Assembly: GCF_019242955.1 (NCBI RefSeq)
Contig: NZ_CP066129.1
Span: forward strand, 3,968,001 to 4,032,000
Reading direction: 5' to 3'
Length of the DNA: 64,000 nt
Source of the DNA: Morganella morganii
Lineage (GTDB): Bacteria > Pseudomonadota > Gammaproteobacteria > Enterobacterales > Enterobacteriaceae
Both the position numbers and the translations under genes were made by a program. Shown in pieces: positions 1-19,305 of the stretch. The stretch's first letter is position 1. Each line of letters begins with the position of its first letter. Under the pieces are notes generated by a model. The model was not told the origin of the DNA and did no database searches. It saw only the letters and a program-made list of their open reading frames with translations.

Positions 1-1
1 G

Positions 2-232
2 ATTCCTGAACAGCGGGCATTCGTGCCGCGTGCTGAACACGTTAAAATCCGGGCGCTGGACTATAACGGCGAGCCTTTCGAGCTGGAAACCGGTGATCTG
101 CTGGCAATTTGTATCCAGCATGAAATGGATCACCTGGAAGGTAAATTATTTGTCGATTACCTTTCCGCTCTGAAACGCCAGCGCATCCGTCAGAAAGTCG
201 AAAAACTGGACAGACTCAGAGCCCGGTCTTAA
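2..232 (+). CDS. def: peptide deformylase, 3' part only
   Basis: This is the C-terminal part of peptide deformylase, the metalloenzyme that removes the N-formyl group from nascent proteins in the cytoplasm. The window starts inside the gene, so the N-terminal half is missing. The visible frame opens with residues [12 protein letters not shown] and carries the family metal-binding helix HEMDH, with the two histidine ligands and the catalytic glutamate. The C-terminal tail [12 protein letters not shown] is typical of the enterobacterial enzyme. fmt follows on the same strand, the usual def-fmt pairing: one enzyme adds and the other removes the formyl group. Truncation is due to the window edge. 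Confidence 0.95.
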   Translation: MPEQRAFVPRAEHVKIRALDYNGEPFELETGDLLAICIQHEMDHLEGKLFVDYLSALKRQRIRQKVEKLDRLRARS

Positions 233-319
233 TACCCGCAGTCTTTATCTGCCACAGACCGCAGCAGCGCACGGGCACTGTTATTGTTTGTGGCATTATT
301 ATTTTTACAGGAAAGCAAC

Positions 320-1264
320 GTGTCAGATTCACTACGTATTATCTTTGCAGGAACGCCTGATTTTGCCGCACGCCACCTGGATGCCCTGATTCAGTCAGAG
401 CATAATGTCGTTGGCGTCTTAACCATGCCGGATCGCCCTGCCGGCCGCGGGAAAAAAATCACCGCAGGCCCGGTAAAAGAGCTGGCACAACAGCACGATA
501 TTCCTGTTTTCCAGCCATCCACACTGCGCAAAGACGAAAATCACCAGTGGATACGTGACCAGCAGGCAGACATCATGATTGTCGTGGCCTACGGGATGAT
601 TTTACCGCAGGCAGTGCTGGATATCCCGCGCCTCGGGTGTCTGAATGTTCACGGTTCCCTGTTACCGGCATGGCGTGGTGCAGCGCCTATCCAGCGTGCA
701 TTGTGGGCCGGTGATGCAAAAACCGGTGTGACCATTATGCAGATGGACGCCGGTCTCGATACCGGCGATATGCTGTATAAAGCTGAGTGTGATATCACAT
801 CAGAAGATACCAGTGCGTCACTGTATGAAAAACTCGCCGGTATCGGCCCGCAGGCACTGTTACATACATTGTCTCTGGTCTGTCAGAATGCTCTTCGTCC
901 TGAAAAACAGGACGACACCCTGGTTACCTACGCAGAGAAACTGAGCAAAGAAGAAGCCCGGCTGGACTGGTCTTTATCTGCCGCTCAGTTAGATCGCTGT
1001 ATCCGGGCTTTTAATCCGTGGCCAATCAGTTATATGGTGATTGATGAGCAACCAGTGAAAGTCTGGCAGGCCACAGTGATTGCGGAACAGACTTCCGCAA
1101 CTCCGGGAACAGTTATCCGTGCGGATAAAAGCGGCATTCAGGTTGCCACTGCCGACGGTATTCTGAATATCACACAGTTACAGCCTGCCGGTAAAAAACC
1201 GATGTCAGCTGCTGATATCCTGAATTCCCGTAAAGAATGGTTTACCCCGGGCAATTTACTGTAA
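320..1264 (+). CDS. fmt: methionyl-tRNA formyltransferase
   Basis: The enzyme formylates the amino group of Met-tRNA(fMet) using 10-formyltetrahydrofolate, making the initiator tRNA. I chose the GTG at 320 because an AGGAAAG ribosome site lies just upstream and the protein then begins [16 protein letters not shown], as in relatives; a longer reading from a TTG at 286 or earlier has no such support. The product is 314 residues, the usual size. The folate-site motif [10 protein letters not shown] is at residues 111-120 and the catalytic Asp lies in GLDTGD near residue 147. The C-terminal tRNA-binding domain is complete. It is preceded by def and followed, after a hairpin-rich spacer, by rsmB. 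Confidence 0.97.
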   Translation: MSDSLRIIFAGTPDFAARHLDALIQSEHNVVGVLTMPDRPAGRGKKITAGPVKELAQQHDIPVFQPSTLRKDENHQWIRDQQADIMIVVAYGMILPQAVLDIPRLGCLNVHGSLLPAWRGAAPIQRALWAGDAKTGVTIMQMDAGLDTGDMLYKAECDITSEDTSASLYEKLAGIGPQALLHTLSLVCQNALRPEKQDDTLVTYAEKLSKEEARLDWSLSAAQLDRCIRAFNPWPISYMVIDEQPVKVWQATVIAEQTSATPGTVIRADKSGIQVATADGILNITQLQPAGKKPMSAADILNSRKEWFTPGNLL

Positions 1265-1276
1265 TTTTGTTTCGTA

Positions 1277-1339
1277 ACCGGCATATCCTGTTCGGTATGC
1301 CGGTCACCCTTTCTCTTTATCACTCGCCGGCATACCGGA
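1277..1339 (+). promoter_or_regulatory. mutually exclusive hairpins ahead of rsmB
   Basis: Three related arms lie in the fmt-rsmB spacer: ACCGGCATA (1277-1285), CGGTATGCCGGT (1293-1304) and CCGGCATACCG (1327-1337). The middle arm can pair with the first over 9 bp or with the third over 11 bp, not both. The second pairing ends at the G that begins the weak GGA ribosome site of rsmB at 1337-1339. The arrangement is visible; a regulatory role is inference. Confidence 0.5.
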
Positions 1340-1345
1340 ATCACA

Positions 1346-2638
1346 ATGAAAAACAGTTATAACCTACGCAGTATTGCTGCCCGTATCATCAGCCAGGTCC
1401 TGGATCAGGGACAGTCACTCAGCGCACTTCTGCCTGAATATCAGCGGGATATCAACCCGAAAGACAAAGCATTGTTGCAGGAATTGTGCTTTGGCGTGAT
1501 GCGGGTACTGCCGGAGCTTGAATGGTACAGCCGGCAGCTGATGGCAAAACCACTGACCGGCAAACAGCGGGTACTGCATTATCTGATTCTGGTCGGTTTT
1601 TATCAGCTTCGTTATACACGTATCCCGGCACACGCCGCACTGTCTGAAACTGTTAATGGTGCTGTTACCCTGAAAAAGCCACAGCTGAAAGGGCTGATTA
1701 ACGGTGTGCTGCGTCAGTTCCAGCGTCAGGAACAGGTTCTGTCTGAACGTTTTGCTAATAATGAAAGCCGCTGGCTGCATCCGAAATGGCTGTTATCCCG
1801 TATTCAGGCTGCCTACCCTGAAAACTGGGAATCCGTTATTACTGCAAATAATGAAAAACCGCCGATGTGGCTGCGGGTTAACCGTAACCATCACTCCGCA
1901 CAGGCATATCAGGCCCTGCTGGCAGAAAATAATATTGACGCTTTTTATAATCCTTCATATCCGGATGCACTGCGTCTCGCAGCACCTTGCCCCGTCACTG
2001 ATCTGCCGGGATTTGCTGAGGGCTGGGTTACTGTTCAGGACAGTTCTGCGCAGGGCTGCGCATTACTGCTGGATCCGCAGAATTATGAAACAATTTTAGA
2101 TCTGTGTGCTGCACCCGGCGGGAAAACAACCCATATTTTAGAGATAGCGCCCCGCGCTCACGTCATGGCTGTCGATGTGGATAAGCAGCGTTTGACCCGG
2201 GTTAATGAGAACTTACAACGGCTTAAGCAAAATGCTGTTGTTAAGACCGGTGACGGCCGTTATCCGGAACAATGGGCTGAATCACAGACATTCGATCGTA
2301 TTTTACTTGATGCGCCCTGCTCCGCGACCGGCGTTATCCGCCGCCATCCTGATATAAAATGGCTGCGCCGTGATAATGATATTAATGAACTGGCCGCACT
2401 GCAGCGGGAAATTCTGGAAGCGGTCTGGCCGTATCTTAAGCCCGGCGGCACCCTGGTCTATGCAACCTGTTCCGTATTACCGGAAGAGAATATTCATCAG
2501 ATAAATAATTTTCTGTCTTTACATCGTGATGCAGTGTTAACAGATACACCGGCCTCCGGTTATCAGATGCTGCCGGATGCTCAGAGCGGAGACGGATTTT
2601 TTTACGCTAAACTGGTTAAACAGGCACTTCCTGCCTGA
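1346..2638 (+). CDS. rsmB: 16S rRNA m5C967 methyltransferase
   Basis: RsmB (Sun/Fmu) transfers a methyl group from S-adenosylmethionine to C5 of cytosine 967 in 16S rRNA. The 430-residue product has the expected two parts: an N-terminal NusB-like RNA-binding domain (roughly residues 1-140) and a C-terminal Rossmann methyltransferase domain. Motifs seen are [10 protein letters not shown] near residue 252 (SAM binding), DAPCSATG near 325 and TCSVLPEEN near 375; in RNA m5C enzymes these two cysteines act in product release and nucleophilic attack. The ATG at 1346 gives the family length. It lies between fmt and trkA in the conserved def-fmt-rsmB-trkA order, with 24 bp to trkA. Confidence 0.97.
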   Translation: MKNSYNLRSIAARIISQVLDQGQSLSALLPEYQRDINPKDKALLQELCFGVMRVLPELEWYSRQLMAKPLTGKQRVLHYLILVGFYQLRYTRIPAHAALSETVNGAVTLKKPQLKGLINGVLRQFQRQEQVLSERFANNESRWLHPKWLLSRIQAAYPENWESVITANNEKPPMWLRVNRNHHSAQAYQALLAENNIDAFYNPSYPDALRLAAPCPVTDLPGFAEGWVTVQDSSAQGCALLLDPQNYETILDLCAAPGGKTTHILEIAPRAHVMAVDVDKQRLTRVNENLQRLKQNAVVKTGDGRYPEQWAESQTFDRILLDAPCSATGVIRRHPDIKWLRRDNDINELAALQREILEAVWPYLKPGGTLVYATCSVLPEENIHQINNFLSLHRDAVLTDTPASGYQMLPDAQSGDGFFYAKLVKQALPA

Positions 2639-2662
2639 TAAACAACCCGGACGATCATTTAT

Positions 2663-4039
2663 ATGAAAATTATTATTCTTGGTGCCGGACAAGTCGGCGG
2701 CACACTGGCAGAAAACTTAGTTGATGAAAACAACGATATTACTGTTGTGGATACCAACCCGGACCGGTTACGTCAGTTGCAGGATAAATTCGATCTCCGG
2801 GTGATAAACGGTGCGGGCTCTCACCCCAGGGTGCTGCGTGAAGCCGGGGCAGAAGATGCGGATATGCTCGTTGCCGTGACCAACTCCGATGAAACGAATA
2901 TGATCGCCTGCCAGGTCGCCTACACGTTGTTCAATACACCAAACAAGATCGCCCGAATCCGATCTTCCGAATATGTCCGCGAGGCCGATAAATTATTTTT
3001 ACCGGAAGCGATCCCGATAGATCATCTGATCGCTCCTGAACAGCTGGTTATCGACAGCATCTATAAGCTGATCCAGTATCCCGGAGCCCTTCAGGTTGTG
3101 AATTTTGCCGAAGGACGCGTCAGTATTGTTGCCGTAAAAGCCTATTACGGCGGTTCACTGGTCGGGAACGCCCTTTCCAGTCTGCGCGAGCATATGCCGC
3201 ACATTGAAACACGGGTTGTGGCTATCTTCCGCCAGGACAGACCGATTCGTCCGCAGGGTTCAACCATCATTGAAGCCGGTGATGAAGTATTTTTTGTCGC
3301 TGCATCCGAACATATCCGTGCGGTAATGAGTGAATTACAGCGGCTGGAAAAACCGTATAAGCGGATCATGATTGTCGGCGGCGGGAACGTCGGAGCCGGT
3401 CTGGCCCTGCGTATCGAGAAAGACTATAACGTCAAACTGATCGAGCACAACGCTAATCGGGCAACAGATCTTGCCGAGTTGCTGCATGACACTATTGTTT
3501 TCTACGGGGATGCATCAGACCAGGAATTATTAGCAGAAGAGCATATTGAGCAGGTTGATGTCTTTATTGCCCTGACCAACGATGACGAAGCAAATATTAT
3601 GTCTGCGATGCTCGCCAAACGCATGGGCGCCAAAAAAGCAATGGTGCTAATCCAGCGCAGCGCATATGTGGACCTGGTACAGGGCGGCGTTATCGATATT
3701 GCGATCTCCCCGCAACAGGCCACTATTTCTGCATTACTGGGACATGTACGCAAAGCGGATATCGTCAGTGTATCTTCATTGCGTCGCGGTGTCGCTGAGG
3801 CTATTGAAGCTATTGCACATGGTGATGAAAACACCTCAAAAGTCGTCGGGCGCAAAATTGCCGATATTAAGCTGCCACCGGGCACTATTATTGGTGCGAT
3901 TGTCAGAGATGAGCAGGTGATTATTGCGAATGCCGAGCACAGTATTGAGCAGGGAGACCATGTTGTGCTGTTCATTACTGACAAACGCCACGTACCCGAG
4001 GTGGAGAAGCTCTTCCAGCCAAGTCCGTTCTTCTTATAA
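2663..4039 (+). CDS. trkA: Trk potassium uptake regulatory subunit TrkA
   Basis: TrkA is the peripheral NAD(H)-binding subunit that gates the TrkH/TrkG potassium channels at the inner membrane. The 458-residue protein has the family's internal duplication: each half has a Rossmann RCK_N domain followed by an RCK_C domain. The first glycine motif, [10 protein letters not shown], starts near residue 7; the second, [10 protein letters not shown], near residue 239. Length equals that of the E. coli protein. The gene follows rsmB closely and is probably co-transcribed with it. The AT-rich spacer that follows (4040-4125) separates it from mscL and may hold the mscL promoter. Confidence 0.97.
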   Translation: MKIIILGAGQVGGTLAENLVDENNDITVVDTNPDRLRQLQDKFDLRVINGAGSHPRVLREAGAEDADMLVAVTNSDETNMIACQVAYTLFNTPNKIARIRSSEYVREADKLFLPEAIPIDHLIAPEQLVIDSIYKLIQYPGALQVVNFAEGRVSIVAVKAYYGGSLVGNALSSLREHMPHIETRVVAIFRQDRPIRPQGSTIIEAGDEVFFVAASEHIRAVMSELQRLEKPYKRIMIVGGGNVGAGLALRIEKDYNVKLIEHNANRATDLAELLHDTIVFYGDASDQELLAEEHIEQVDVFIALTNDDEANIMSAMLAKRMGAKKAMVLIQRSAYVDLVQGGVIDIAISPQQATISALLGHVRKADIVSVSSLRRGVAEAIEAIAHGDENTSKVVGRKIADIKLPPGTIIGAIVRDEQVIIANAEHSIEQGDHVVLFITDKRHVPEVEKLFQPSPFFL

Positions 4040-4125
4040 ATAAGTACTTAATATTTTGATAGTAAATGCTATTGATTTATACTTGAGAATGACAACTTGT
4101 TAACATTTTGGGTAAGGAAAAAGGT

Positions 4126-4533
4126 ATGAGCTTCATAAAAGAGTTTCGTGAATTTGCGATGCGCGGTAATGTCGTTGATATGGCTGTCGGTATCATTATC
4201 GGTGCGGCATTCGGCAAAATTGTGTCCTCATTAGTTGCTGATGTCATCATGCCACCACTCGGTTTACTTATCGGCGGGATCGACTTTAAGCAATTTGCCG
4301 TTGTGCTGCGGGAAGCCAGCGGAGATGTGCCTGCTGTTGTACTGAACTATGGTGTATTCCTGCAGACCGTCTTTGACTTCGTCATCGTCGCATTTGCTAT
4401 CTTCATTGCCATCAAAATGCTGAATAAATTACGCCGTGAGCAGGCAGAAGCACCTGCTGAGCCGCCGGCTCCATCAGCAGAAGAAACATTACTGACTGAA
4501 ATCCGTGATTTATTAAAAGATCAAAAGAAATAA
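4126..4533 (+). CDS. mscL: large-conductance mechanosensitive channel
   Basis: MscL is a homopentameric inner-membrane channel that opens under membrane tension and releases solutes after hypo-osmotic shock. I start it at the ATG at 4126, behind an AAGGAAAAAGG ribosome site, so the protein begins [15 protein letters not shown] like its relatives and has 135 residues. The first membrane helix (about 15-45, with [16 protein letters not shown]) lines the pore; the second helix is near residues 75-100. The C-terminal helix ends with a charged [14 protein letters not shown] bundle segment. It converges with arfA, whose 3' end lies only 4 bp away. Confidence 0.97.
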   Translation: MSFIKEFREFAMRGNVVDMAVGIIIGAAFGKIVSSLVADVIMPPLGLLIGGIDFKQFAVVLREASGDVPAVVLNYGVFLQTVFDFVIVAFAIFIAIKMLNKLRREQAEAPAEPPAPSAEETLLTEIRDLLKDQKK

Positions 4534-4537
4534 TAAA

Positions 4538-4738
4538 CTAAAAGGCCAGTAGTAAAAGATTATCTAATCGCTTACTACTGGCCTCCCGGTAACCTGCCTT
4601 ATTGTGTTTTTCTTTCCGGTTATAACTCCCTTTACCTTTCTTATTTTTCTCTACTCTCTGCCGGAAAAGCGGATCTGATAATAGTGCTTCGAGGGCGTTA
4701 TCTTGTATCACGCCGCGCTTATGAGCATATTTCGTCAT
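4538..4738 (-). CDS. arfA: alternative ribosome-rescue factor ArfA
   Basis: ArfA rescues ribosomes stalled on messages without a stop codon by recruiting release factor RF2 when trans-translation by SsrA fails. The 66-residue product starts at the ATG at 4738 and carries the conserved core [18 protein letters not shown] (residues 22-39). A perfect 13-bp hairpin covers codons 52-65, just before the TAG stop. In E. coli such a hairpin inside the coding region is cut by RNase III or terminates transcription, yielding nonstop arfA mRNA whose product is tagged and destroyed unless tmRNA is lacking. The gene lies 7 bp downstream of zntR. A longer upstream reading overlaps zntR and is not supported. 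Confidence 0.93.
   Translation of the reverse strand: MTKYAHKRGVIQDNALEALLSDPLFRQRVEKNKKGKGSYNRKEKHNKAGYREASSKRLDNLLLLAF
4543..4584 (-). terminator. intragenic hairpin of arfA (RNase III/terminator switch)
   Basis: Arms AGGCCAGTAGTAA (4543-4555) and its exact complement (4572-4584) enclose a 16-nt loop. On the minus strand a U-rich stretch follows the stem, so it can terminate arfA transcription before the ribosome reaches a stop codon. It lies wholly within the coding sequence. Confidence 0.85.
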
Positions 4739-4745
4739 AGTAACC

Positions 4746-5195
4746 TCATTGATTATGTTTACTCTCTTTTTTTGAACAGCCACAGGGCTCTGTCGCTCCC
4801 TGCTCAAGGATTTCCAGAATGGTGCATTGTGAACTGACATGTGCCGTTCCGCAACAGGCATCACTCAGCATCTTCAGGGAATCCCGCATTCGCTGCATTT
4901 CAACCAACTTTATTTCCACATCTTTCAGCCGATCATCGACAATTTGCTTTGATTCGCGGCAGGTATGGTGTTCAGGATCAACCCTGATCGATAACAATTC
5001 AGTGATCGCTTCCAGAGTAAAGCCCAATTGTTTTGCATAACGGATAAAACGCAGACGATGCAGATCCTGTTCGGTATACAAACGATAGCCGCCATCCGTC
5101 CGGGACTGATGATCCATCATGCCCTGTTTTTCATAAAAGCGGATCGTGTCCGGTGTCACTTCTGCAAGTTTTGCTAACTGACCAATTCGGTACAT
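4746..5195 (-). CDS. zntR: Zn(II)-responsive MerR-family regulator
   Basis: ZntR is a MerR-family activator that distorts the promoter of the zinc exporter gene zntA when zinc is bound. The ATG at 5195 has an ideal AGGAGG site six bases upstream; the earlier in-frame TTG would overlap that site. The 149-residue product has the N-terminal winged helix-turn-helix ([20 protein letters not shown]) and a long dimerisation helix. The metal ligands are present: Cys79 in HHTC, Cys114 and Cys115, His119, Cys124 and a C-terminal CGC. zntA is not in this window. In E. coli yhdN lies between zntR and rplQ; here it is absent. Confidence 0.95.
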   Translation of the reverse strand: MYRIGQLAKLAEVTPDTIRFYEKQGMMDHQSRTDGGYRLYTEQDLHRLRFIRYAKQLGFTLEAITELLSIRVDPEHHTCRESKQIVDDRLKDVEIKLVEMQRMRDSLKMLSDACCGTAHVSSQCTILEILEQGATEPCGCSKKESKHNQ

Positions 5196-5313
5196 CGGCA
5201 ACCTCCTGACATTATCTGGCCTGACGCCATCATATCAGAATAGTAAAATGTTGTATGTCATTGGCTGGGATATGGGGATGAAGGGTATAACTTCAAGAGC
5301 AGGATTAGCAGAA

Positions 5314-5341
5314 ATAAAAAAACCGGGTTAAAAACCCGGTT
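5314..5341 (-). terminator. alpha operon terminator after rplQ
   Basis: Arms AACCGGGTT (5321-5329) and AACCCGGTT (5333-5341) form a GC-rich stem, followed on the minus strand by a run of T. It sits 18 bp beyond the rplQ stop and closes the rpsM-rpsK-rpsD-rpoA-rplQ operon. Confidence 0.9.
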
Positions 5342-5359
5342 TTTTTACGCAGTAACAGA

Positions 5360-5770
<411 letters not shown>

Positions 5771-5783
5771 TTAACCTGTGATC

Positions 5784-6773
5784 TTATTCGTCAGCAATAC
5801 TTGCCGGCGGCCAATTTTCCAGACGCATGCCCAGAGATAAGCCACGAGATGCCAGAACGTCCTTAATTTCAGTAAGAGATTTCTTACCAAGGTTAGGCGT
5901 TTTGAGCAACTCAACTTCTGTACGCTGTACCAGATCACCGATGTAGTGGATTGCTTCTGCCTTGAGACAGTTAGCAGAGCGGACAGTCAATTCGAGATCG
6001 TCTACTGGGCGCAGTAAAATCGGATCGAATTCTGGTTTTTCTTCTTTCACTTCCGGCTGACGAACATCACGTAAGTCAACGAAAGCTTCCAGTTGTTCGG
6101 CCAGAATGGTTGCCGCACGACGAATTGATTCTTCTGGATCAATCGTGCCGTTGGTTTCCATTTCGATAACCAATTTATCCAAATCGGTACGCTGCTCAAC
6201 ACGTGCTGCTTCAACATTGTAAGCAATACGCTCAACTGGGCTGTAGCACGCGTCTACTAACAAACGACCGATTGGGCGCTCATCTTCTTCCGAATGAATT
6301 CGGGCAGAAGCAGGAACATAACCACGACCGCGCTGAACTTTGATGCGCATATTAATAGATGCGCCTTCGTCAGTGAGATGGCAAATTACATGTTCCGGCT
6401 TGACGATTTCAACATCACCGTCATGGATGATGTCGGCTGCAGTCACAGGGCCAATGCCAGATTTATTCAGAGTTAAGATGACTTCATCTTTTCCCTGAAG
6501 TTTTACCGCCAGCCCTTTCAGGTTGAGCAGAATTTCCAGGATATCTTCCTGTACACCTTCTTTAGTGCTGTACTCATGGAGTACACCATCAATCTCAACC
6601 TCAGTTACCGCACAACCCGGCATAGACGAAAGCAGAATACGGCGCAGTGCGTTACCCAGAGTATGGCCAAAGCCACGCTCTAATGGTTCAAGGGTCACCT
6701 TGGCGTGCGTCGAACTGATTTGCTCGATATCAACCAGGCGCGGTTTAAGAAACTCTGTCACAGAACCCTGCAT
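5784..6773 (-). CDS. rpoA: RNA polymerase alpha subunit
   Basis: Alpha dimerises to start assembly of RNA polymerase and contacts UP elements and activators. The 329-residue protein has the N-terminal assembly domain (about 1-235, with [19 protein letters not shown] near residue 33) and the C-terminal DNA-binding domain (about 250-329, with [18 protein letters not shown] and the last-helix residues used on DNA), joined by a flexible linker near EEKPEFDP. It lies between rpsD and rplQ in the alpha operon, where its synthesis is coupled to ribosomal proteins through S4 feedback at the operon leader. Confidence 0.98.
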
Positions 6774-6798
6774 TGTGTCCTCTCTTTGGTGCTAAGCC

Positions 6799-7437
<639 letters not shown>

Positions 7438-7456
7438 CTAAAAAACGTGAGGGCGA

Positions 7457-7861
<405 letters not shown>

Positions 7862-8218
7862 TTATTTCTTGATCGGCTTACGCGGACCCTTACGGGTACG
7901 TGCGTTAGTCTTCGTACGCTGACCGCGTACCGGAAGACCACGACGATGGCGTAAACCACGATAGCAACCAATGTCCATAAGACGTTTGATGCTGAGGGTC
8001 ACTTCACGGCGCAGGTCACCTTCTACAACGTATTTAGCAACTTCGTCACGCAGTTGGTCGATTTGCTCTTCAGACAGCTCACTGATCTTAACATCTTCAG
8101 CAATACCCGTTGCTTTACAGATAGCCTGTGAACGGGTTAAGCCGATGCCGAAAATTGCAGTTAATGCAATAACAGCATGTTTATGATCAGGAATGTTAAT
8201 GCCTGCTATACGGGCCAC
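7862..8218 (-). CDS. rpsM: 30S ribosomal protein S13
   Basis: S13 in the 30S head contacts the P-site tRNA and forms intersubunit bridges with the large subunit. The 118-residue product begins [18 protein letters not shown] and ends with a basic GPRKPIKK tail. The start codon is GTG, preceded by AGGAG; the same GTG start lies inside the S4-responsive pseudoknot of the E. coli alpha operon, and the leader here is nearly identical to that one. It is the first gene of the alpha operon. Confidence 0.97.
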   Translation of the reverse strand: MARIAGINIPDHKHAVIALTAIFGIGLTRSQAICKATGIAEDVKISELSEEQIDQLRDEVAKYVVEGDLRREVTLSIKRLMDIGCYRGLRHRRGLPVRGQRTKTNARTRKGPRKPIKK

Positions 8219-8284
8219 TATGCACTCCTAAAAATTTTGGGGTAATACTGATCTGAAAAGCCCGTTTTCAGGATACTCAAACAG
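8208..8284 (-). promoter_or_regulatory. alpha operon leader, S4-binding pseudoknot
   Basis: The minus strand just ahead of rpsM reads TTGAGTATCCTGAAAACG, then CGGGCTTTTCAG, then an A/U-rich stretch and AGGAGTGCATAGTG. This closely matches the E. coli alpha-operon ribosome-binding pseudoknot, in which S4 traps the 30S subunit at the GTG start. I infer the same translational feedback here. Confidence 0.85.
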
Positions 8285-8299
8285 TAGAACCACGTTTAT

Positions 8300-8333
8300 A
8301 AAAAGATTGGCTGGCTAATTTAGCCAGCTCAAT
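8300..8333 (-). terminator. spc-alpha intercistronic terminator
   Basis: The arms CTGGCTA (8311-8317) and TAGCCAG (8321-8327), extended by ATTG/CAAT, make a stem-loop followed on the minus strand by AATCTTTTT. It lies between rpmJ and the alpha leader; the equivalent E. coli structure attenuates read-through from spc into alpha. Confidence 0.8.
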
Positions 8334-8362
8334 CCAACTTTGCAAGAAAAATATGCTTTTTA

Positions 8363-8497
<135 letters not shown>

Positions 8498-8512
8498 CTA
8501 AAGCAAACCGAA

Positions 8513-9844
8513 TTAACGGTTATAACCTTTGAGGTTTGCTTTTTTCAATGCAGACTCGTACTGACTTGACATCATCAGAGTTTGCACTTGAGCCATAAAG
8601 TCCATGATGACCACAACCACGATTAAGAGGGAAGTACCACCAAAGTAGAAAGGTACTTTCATTGCGTCACGCATGAACTCCGGGATTAGGCAGATAAAGG
8701 TAATATATAACGCGCCAACTAAAGTTAAACGAGTCATTACTTTATCGATGTACTTGGCCGTTTGCTCTCCCGGACGAATTCCTGGTACAAATGCACCGGA
8801 CTTCTTCAGGTTATCTGCTGTTTCTCTTGGATTAAATACCAGTGCGGTATAGAAGAAACAGAAGAATATGATTGCAGAGGCATAAAGTAACACATAGAGC
8901 GGCTGGCCTGGCTGCAGATACATAGAAATTGTCGTCAGCCAATCCCAGCCAGTACCATCACCGAACCAAGATGCAATTGTACCAGGGAACAGGATAATAC
9001 TGGAAGCGAAAATCGCAGGAATTACACCCGCCATATTCACTTTCAACGGTAAGTGTGTACTTTGTGCCGCGTAAACACGGCGGCCTTGCTGACGTTTGGC
9101 ATAGTTAACGACGATACGACGCTGACCACGCTCCATAAAGACAACAAAGCAAGTAACCGCAAATACCAAGACTGCAACCAATAGCAACAGGAGGAAGTGC
9201 AGTTCGCCTTGACGAGCTTGCTCGATGGTATGGCCAATCGCCGACGGAAGACCCGCGACAATACCGGCGAAGATAATGATCGAAATACCGTTACCGATAC
9301 CACGTTCAGTAATCTGCTCACCCAGCCACATCAGGAACATAGTCCCTGTCACCAAACTCACAACAGCCGTGAAGTAGAATGCAAAGCCCGGGTTAATAAC
9401 CAGACCCTGCATACCAGGCATATTCGGTAAGCCCATCGCGATACCAACAGATTGGAACACCGCAAGGACTAACGTACTATACCGGGTGTACTGGCTAATC
9501 TTACGACGACCAGCTTCCCCTTCTTTCTTAATCTCCGCCAGACGCGGGTTCACCACGCTCAGCAGCTGGATAATAATCGATGCCGAAATGTACGGCATGA
9601 TACCCAGCGCAAAGATTGAAGCACGACTCAACGCACCACCAGAGAACATGTTAAACATCTCAATGATGGTGCCTTGTTGTTGCTCGAGCAATTTCGCAAG
9701 AACAGTGGCATCAATACCAGGGATAGGAATGAAAGAGCCAATACGGAAAACAATCAGTGCGCCGAGCACAAACAGTAAACGACGCTTTAACTCACCTATT
9801 CCGCCTTTAGCACTTTGGAAATCTGTACCTGGTTGCTTTGCCAT
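8513..9844 (-). CDS. secY: protein translocase channel subunit SecY
   Basis: SecY is the pore of the SecYEG complex that moves unfolded proteins across, and membrane proteins into, the inner membrane. The 443-residue protein has ten predicted membrane spans; a plug region follows the first ([20 protein letters not shown]). Cytoplasmic loops carry [19 protein letters not shown] and the basic [19 protein letters not shown] segment used for SecA/ribosome contact. It is translated 7 bp after rplO, within the spc operon. Confidence 0.98.
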   Translation of the reverse strand: MAKQPGTDFQSAKGGIGELKRRLLFVLGALIVFRIGSFIPIPGIDATVLAKLLEQQQGTIIEMFNMFSGGALSRASIFALGIMPYISASIIIQLLSVVNPRLAEIKKEGEAGRRKISQYTRYSTLVLAVFQSVGIAMGLPNMPGMQGLVINPGFAFYFTAVVSLVTGTMFLMWLGEQITERGIGNGISIIIFAGIVAGLPSAIGHTIEQARQGELHFLLLLLVAVLVFAVTCFVVFMERGQRRIVVNYAKRQQGRRVYAAQSTHLPLKVNMAGVIPAIFASSIILFPGTIASWFGDGTGWDWLTTISMYLQPGQPLYVLLYASAIIFFCFFYTALVFNPRETADNLKKSGAFVPGIRPGEQTAKYIDKVMTRLTLVGALYITFICLIPEFMRDAMKVPFYFGGTSLLIVVVVIMDFMAQVQTLMMSSQYESALKKANLKGYNR

Positions 9845-9851
9845 CTGTTAC

Positions 9852-10286
9852 TTATTCCTCGATTTTACCGCCAGCAGCTTCGATAACAGCACGAGCGCCT
9901 TTAGTAACACGCAGGCCGCGTACAGTAACTGCACGAGTCAGTTCACCAGACAGGAACACTTTCGCGTACTCAATCTGTGGACCAATAACGTTTGCGGCTT
10001 TCAATACATTAAGATCGATAACATCGCCTTCGATCAGCTGAAGATCAGATAAACGGATCTCAGCAGTGACCATCGCTTTACGGGAAGTAAAGCCGAATTT
10101 TGGCAGACGACGATATAAAGGCATCTGGCCACCTTCAAACCCACGACGTACGCCACCGCCAGAACGAGAGCTCTGACCTTTGTGACCACGACCTGCGGTT
10201 TTACCGAGACCGGAACCAATACCACGACCTACACGTTTTGGTGCGTGTTTAGCACCTGCTGCCGGAGACAGAGTATTTAATTGCAT
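9852..10286 (-). CDS. rplO: 50S ribosomal protein L15
   Basis: L15 is a late-assembly protein that threads deep into 23S rRNA. The 144-residue product begins [20 protein letters not shown] and has the long glycine/arginine-rich extension ([19 protein letters not shown]) typical of the family. It lies 3 bp after rpmD and 7 bp before secY in the spc operon. Confidence 0.97.
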   Translation of the reverse strand: MQLNTLSPAAGAKHAPKRVGRGIGSGLGKTAGRGHKGQSSRSGGGVRRGFEGGQMPLYRRLPKFGFTSRKAMVTAEIRLSDLQLIEGDVIDLNVLKAANVIGPQIEYAKVFLSGELTRAVTVRGLRVTKGARAVIEAAGGKIEE

Positions 10287-10289
10287 CTG

Positions 10290-10469
10290 TTACTCCTCAA
10301 CCTTAACCATATAGGAAATACGATTGACCATACCACGAACCGCTGGTGTATCTTCGCGTTCTACAGTGTGACCAATATGACGCAGACCTAAACCGACCAG
10401 AGTTGCCTTGTGTTTTGGCAGACGGCCGATTGAGCTGCGGGTTTGTGTAATTTTAATAGTCTTAGCCAT
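10290..10469 (-). CDS. rpmD: 50S ribosomal protein L30
   Basis: This 59-residue reading begins [20 protein letters not shown] and ends [11 protein letters not shown]. It is L30, a small ferredoxin-like protein on the solvent side of the large subunit. It fits exactly between rpsE (6 bp) and rplO (3 bp), its conserved place in the spc operon. Too short for usual ORF cut-offs, but every codon agrees with the family. Confidence 0.96.
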   Translation of the reverse strand: MAKTIKITQTRSSIGRLPKHKATLVGLGLRHIGHTVEREDTPAVRGMVNRISYMVKVEE

Positions 10470-10475
10470 GGTCCA

Positions 10476-10985
<510 letters not shown>

Positions 10986-10990
10986 CTACC

Positions 10991-11353
<363 letters not shown>

Positions 11354-11887
11354 TTACTTCTTCTTAGCCTCTTTAATACGCACGACTTCGTCGGCGTAGC
11401 GAATACCTTTACCTTTGTAAGGCTCAGGGCGACGATAGGCGCGTAAGTCTGCTGCGATCTGACCAATAACCTGCTTATCAGCACCTTTCAGTACGATTTC
11501 AGTTTGGGTCGGACATTCAGCAGTAACGCCAGCCGGCAGTTTGTGCTCTACCGGGTGAGAGAAACCTACAGACAGGTTTACTACATCACCTTTAACGGCT
11601 GCACGATAACCAACACCTACCAGTTGCAGCTTCTTAGAGAAGCCTTCGGTAACACCAACAACCATAGCGTTAACCAGTGCACGAGTTGTACCAGCCTGTG
11701 CCCATGCGTCGGTATAACCGTCACGTGGACCAAAGGTTAACTGGTTGTCTGCATGATTAACTTCTACAGCGTTGTGGATATTACGGCTCAGCTCGCCGTT
11801 TTTACCCTTAATCGAAATAACCTGACCGTTGAGTTTTACCTCTACGCCGGCAGGAATGACGACGGGTGCTTTTGCCACACGAGACAT
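11354..11887 (-). CDS. rplF: 50S ribosomal protein L6
   Basis: L6 sits near the factor-binding site of the large subunit. The 177-residue product has the family's two homologous folds and the C-terminal RNA-contact signature [20 protein letters not shown]. It lies between rpsH and rplR in the spc operon, with 9-14 bp spacers. Confidence 0.97.
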   Translation of the reverse strand: MSRVAKAPVVIPAGVEVKLNGQVISIKGKNGELSRNIHNAVEVNHADNQLTFGPRDGYTDAWAQAGTTRALVNAMVVGVTEGFSKKLQLVGVGYRAAVKGDVVNLSVGFSHPVEHKLPAGVTAECPTQTEIVLKGADKQVIGQIAADLRAYRRPEPYKGKGIRYADEVVRIKEAKKK

Positions 11888-11901
11888 TCTTTCCTCCCGA
11901 A

Positions 11902-12300
<399 letters not shown>

Positions 12301-12328
12301 TTACTCCCGTGATTCAATATGGTGACAA

Positions 12329-13911
<1,583 letters not shown>

Positions 13912-13987
13912 CTAAATGTCAACTACTACTGAGCCACTCTTACTAAAAAGAGAGGCCGTCCAAATACCCATATTACGAGGGCGCGGC

Positions 13988-13993
13988 ATTATA
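13988..13993 (-). promoter_or_regulatory. spc operon promoter (-10 box)
   Basis: A consensus TATAAT followed by GCCGCGCC lies about 90 bp ahead of rplN on the minus strand. The flanking GGTGTTATAATGCCGCG block and the downstream leader match the well-known E. coli spc promoter as I remember it. The -35 element is poor. It lies just downstream of the S10 operon terminator. Confidence 0.8.
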
Positions 13994-14009
13994 ACACCAC
14001 ATCTTCGTT

Positions 14010-14053
14010 ATGGATAGAAAAAAATAAACGGCTCTAAAGCCGAGCCGTTTATT
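14010..14053 (-). terminator. S10 operon terminator
   Basis: Perfect 12-bp arms AATAAACGGCTC (14023-14034) and GAGCCGTTTATT (14042-14053) with a 7-nt loop are followed on the minus strand by TTTTT. It lies 21 bp after the rpsQ stop and separates the S10 operon from spc. Confidence 0.9.
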
Positions 14054-14074
14054 CTACATCAGAAAGCAGTACAA

Positions 14075-14930
<856 letters not shown>

Positions 14931-14944
14931 TCAGCGACTCTCCT

Positions 14945-16004
<1,060 letters not shown>

Positions 16005-16009
16005 CTACC

Positions 16010-16291
<282 letters not shown>

Positions 16292-16302
16292 TTATCCTCT
16301 AA

Positions 16303-17133
<831 letters not shown>

Positions 17134-17146
17134 TTACTCCTCCGAC

Positions 17147-18709
<1,563 letters not shown>

Positions 18710-18728
18710 TCAATCAATTGATACCTGA

Positions 18729-19215
<487 letters not shown>

Positions 19216-19221
19216 CCGCGC

Positions 19222-19249
19222 ATTATACGTGAATGAGCTCTGAAAGCAA
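19222..19249 (-). promoter_or_regulatory. S10 operon promoter
   Basis: On the minus strand TTGCTT (19244-19249) and TATAAT (19222-19227) are 16 bp apart, with a GCGCGGGC discriminator typical of stringently controlled promoters. Transcription would start about 175 nt ahead of rpsJ. Confidence 0.85.
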
Positions 19250-19305
19250 GACGCAAACCGGGATTTGTGCAAATTATCTCCGGCATCGCTGCAAAACATC
19301 AGAAA

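Noticed and set aside
3502..3984. A 160-codon minus-strand frame inside trkA
   Set aside because: It is antisense to a strongly conserved gene and shows the Ser/Ile-rich composition typical of shadow frames.
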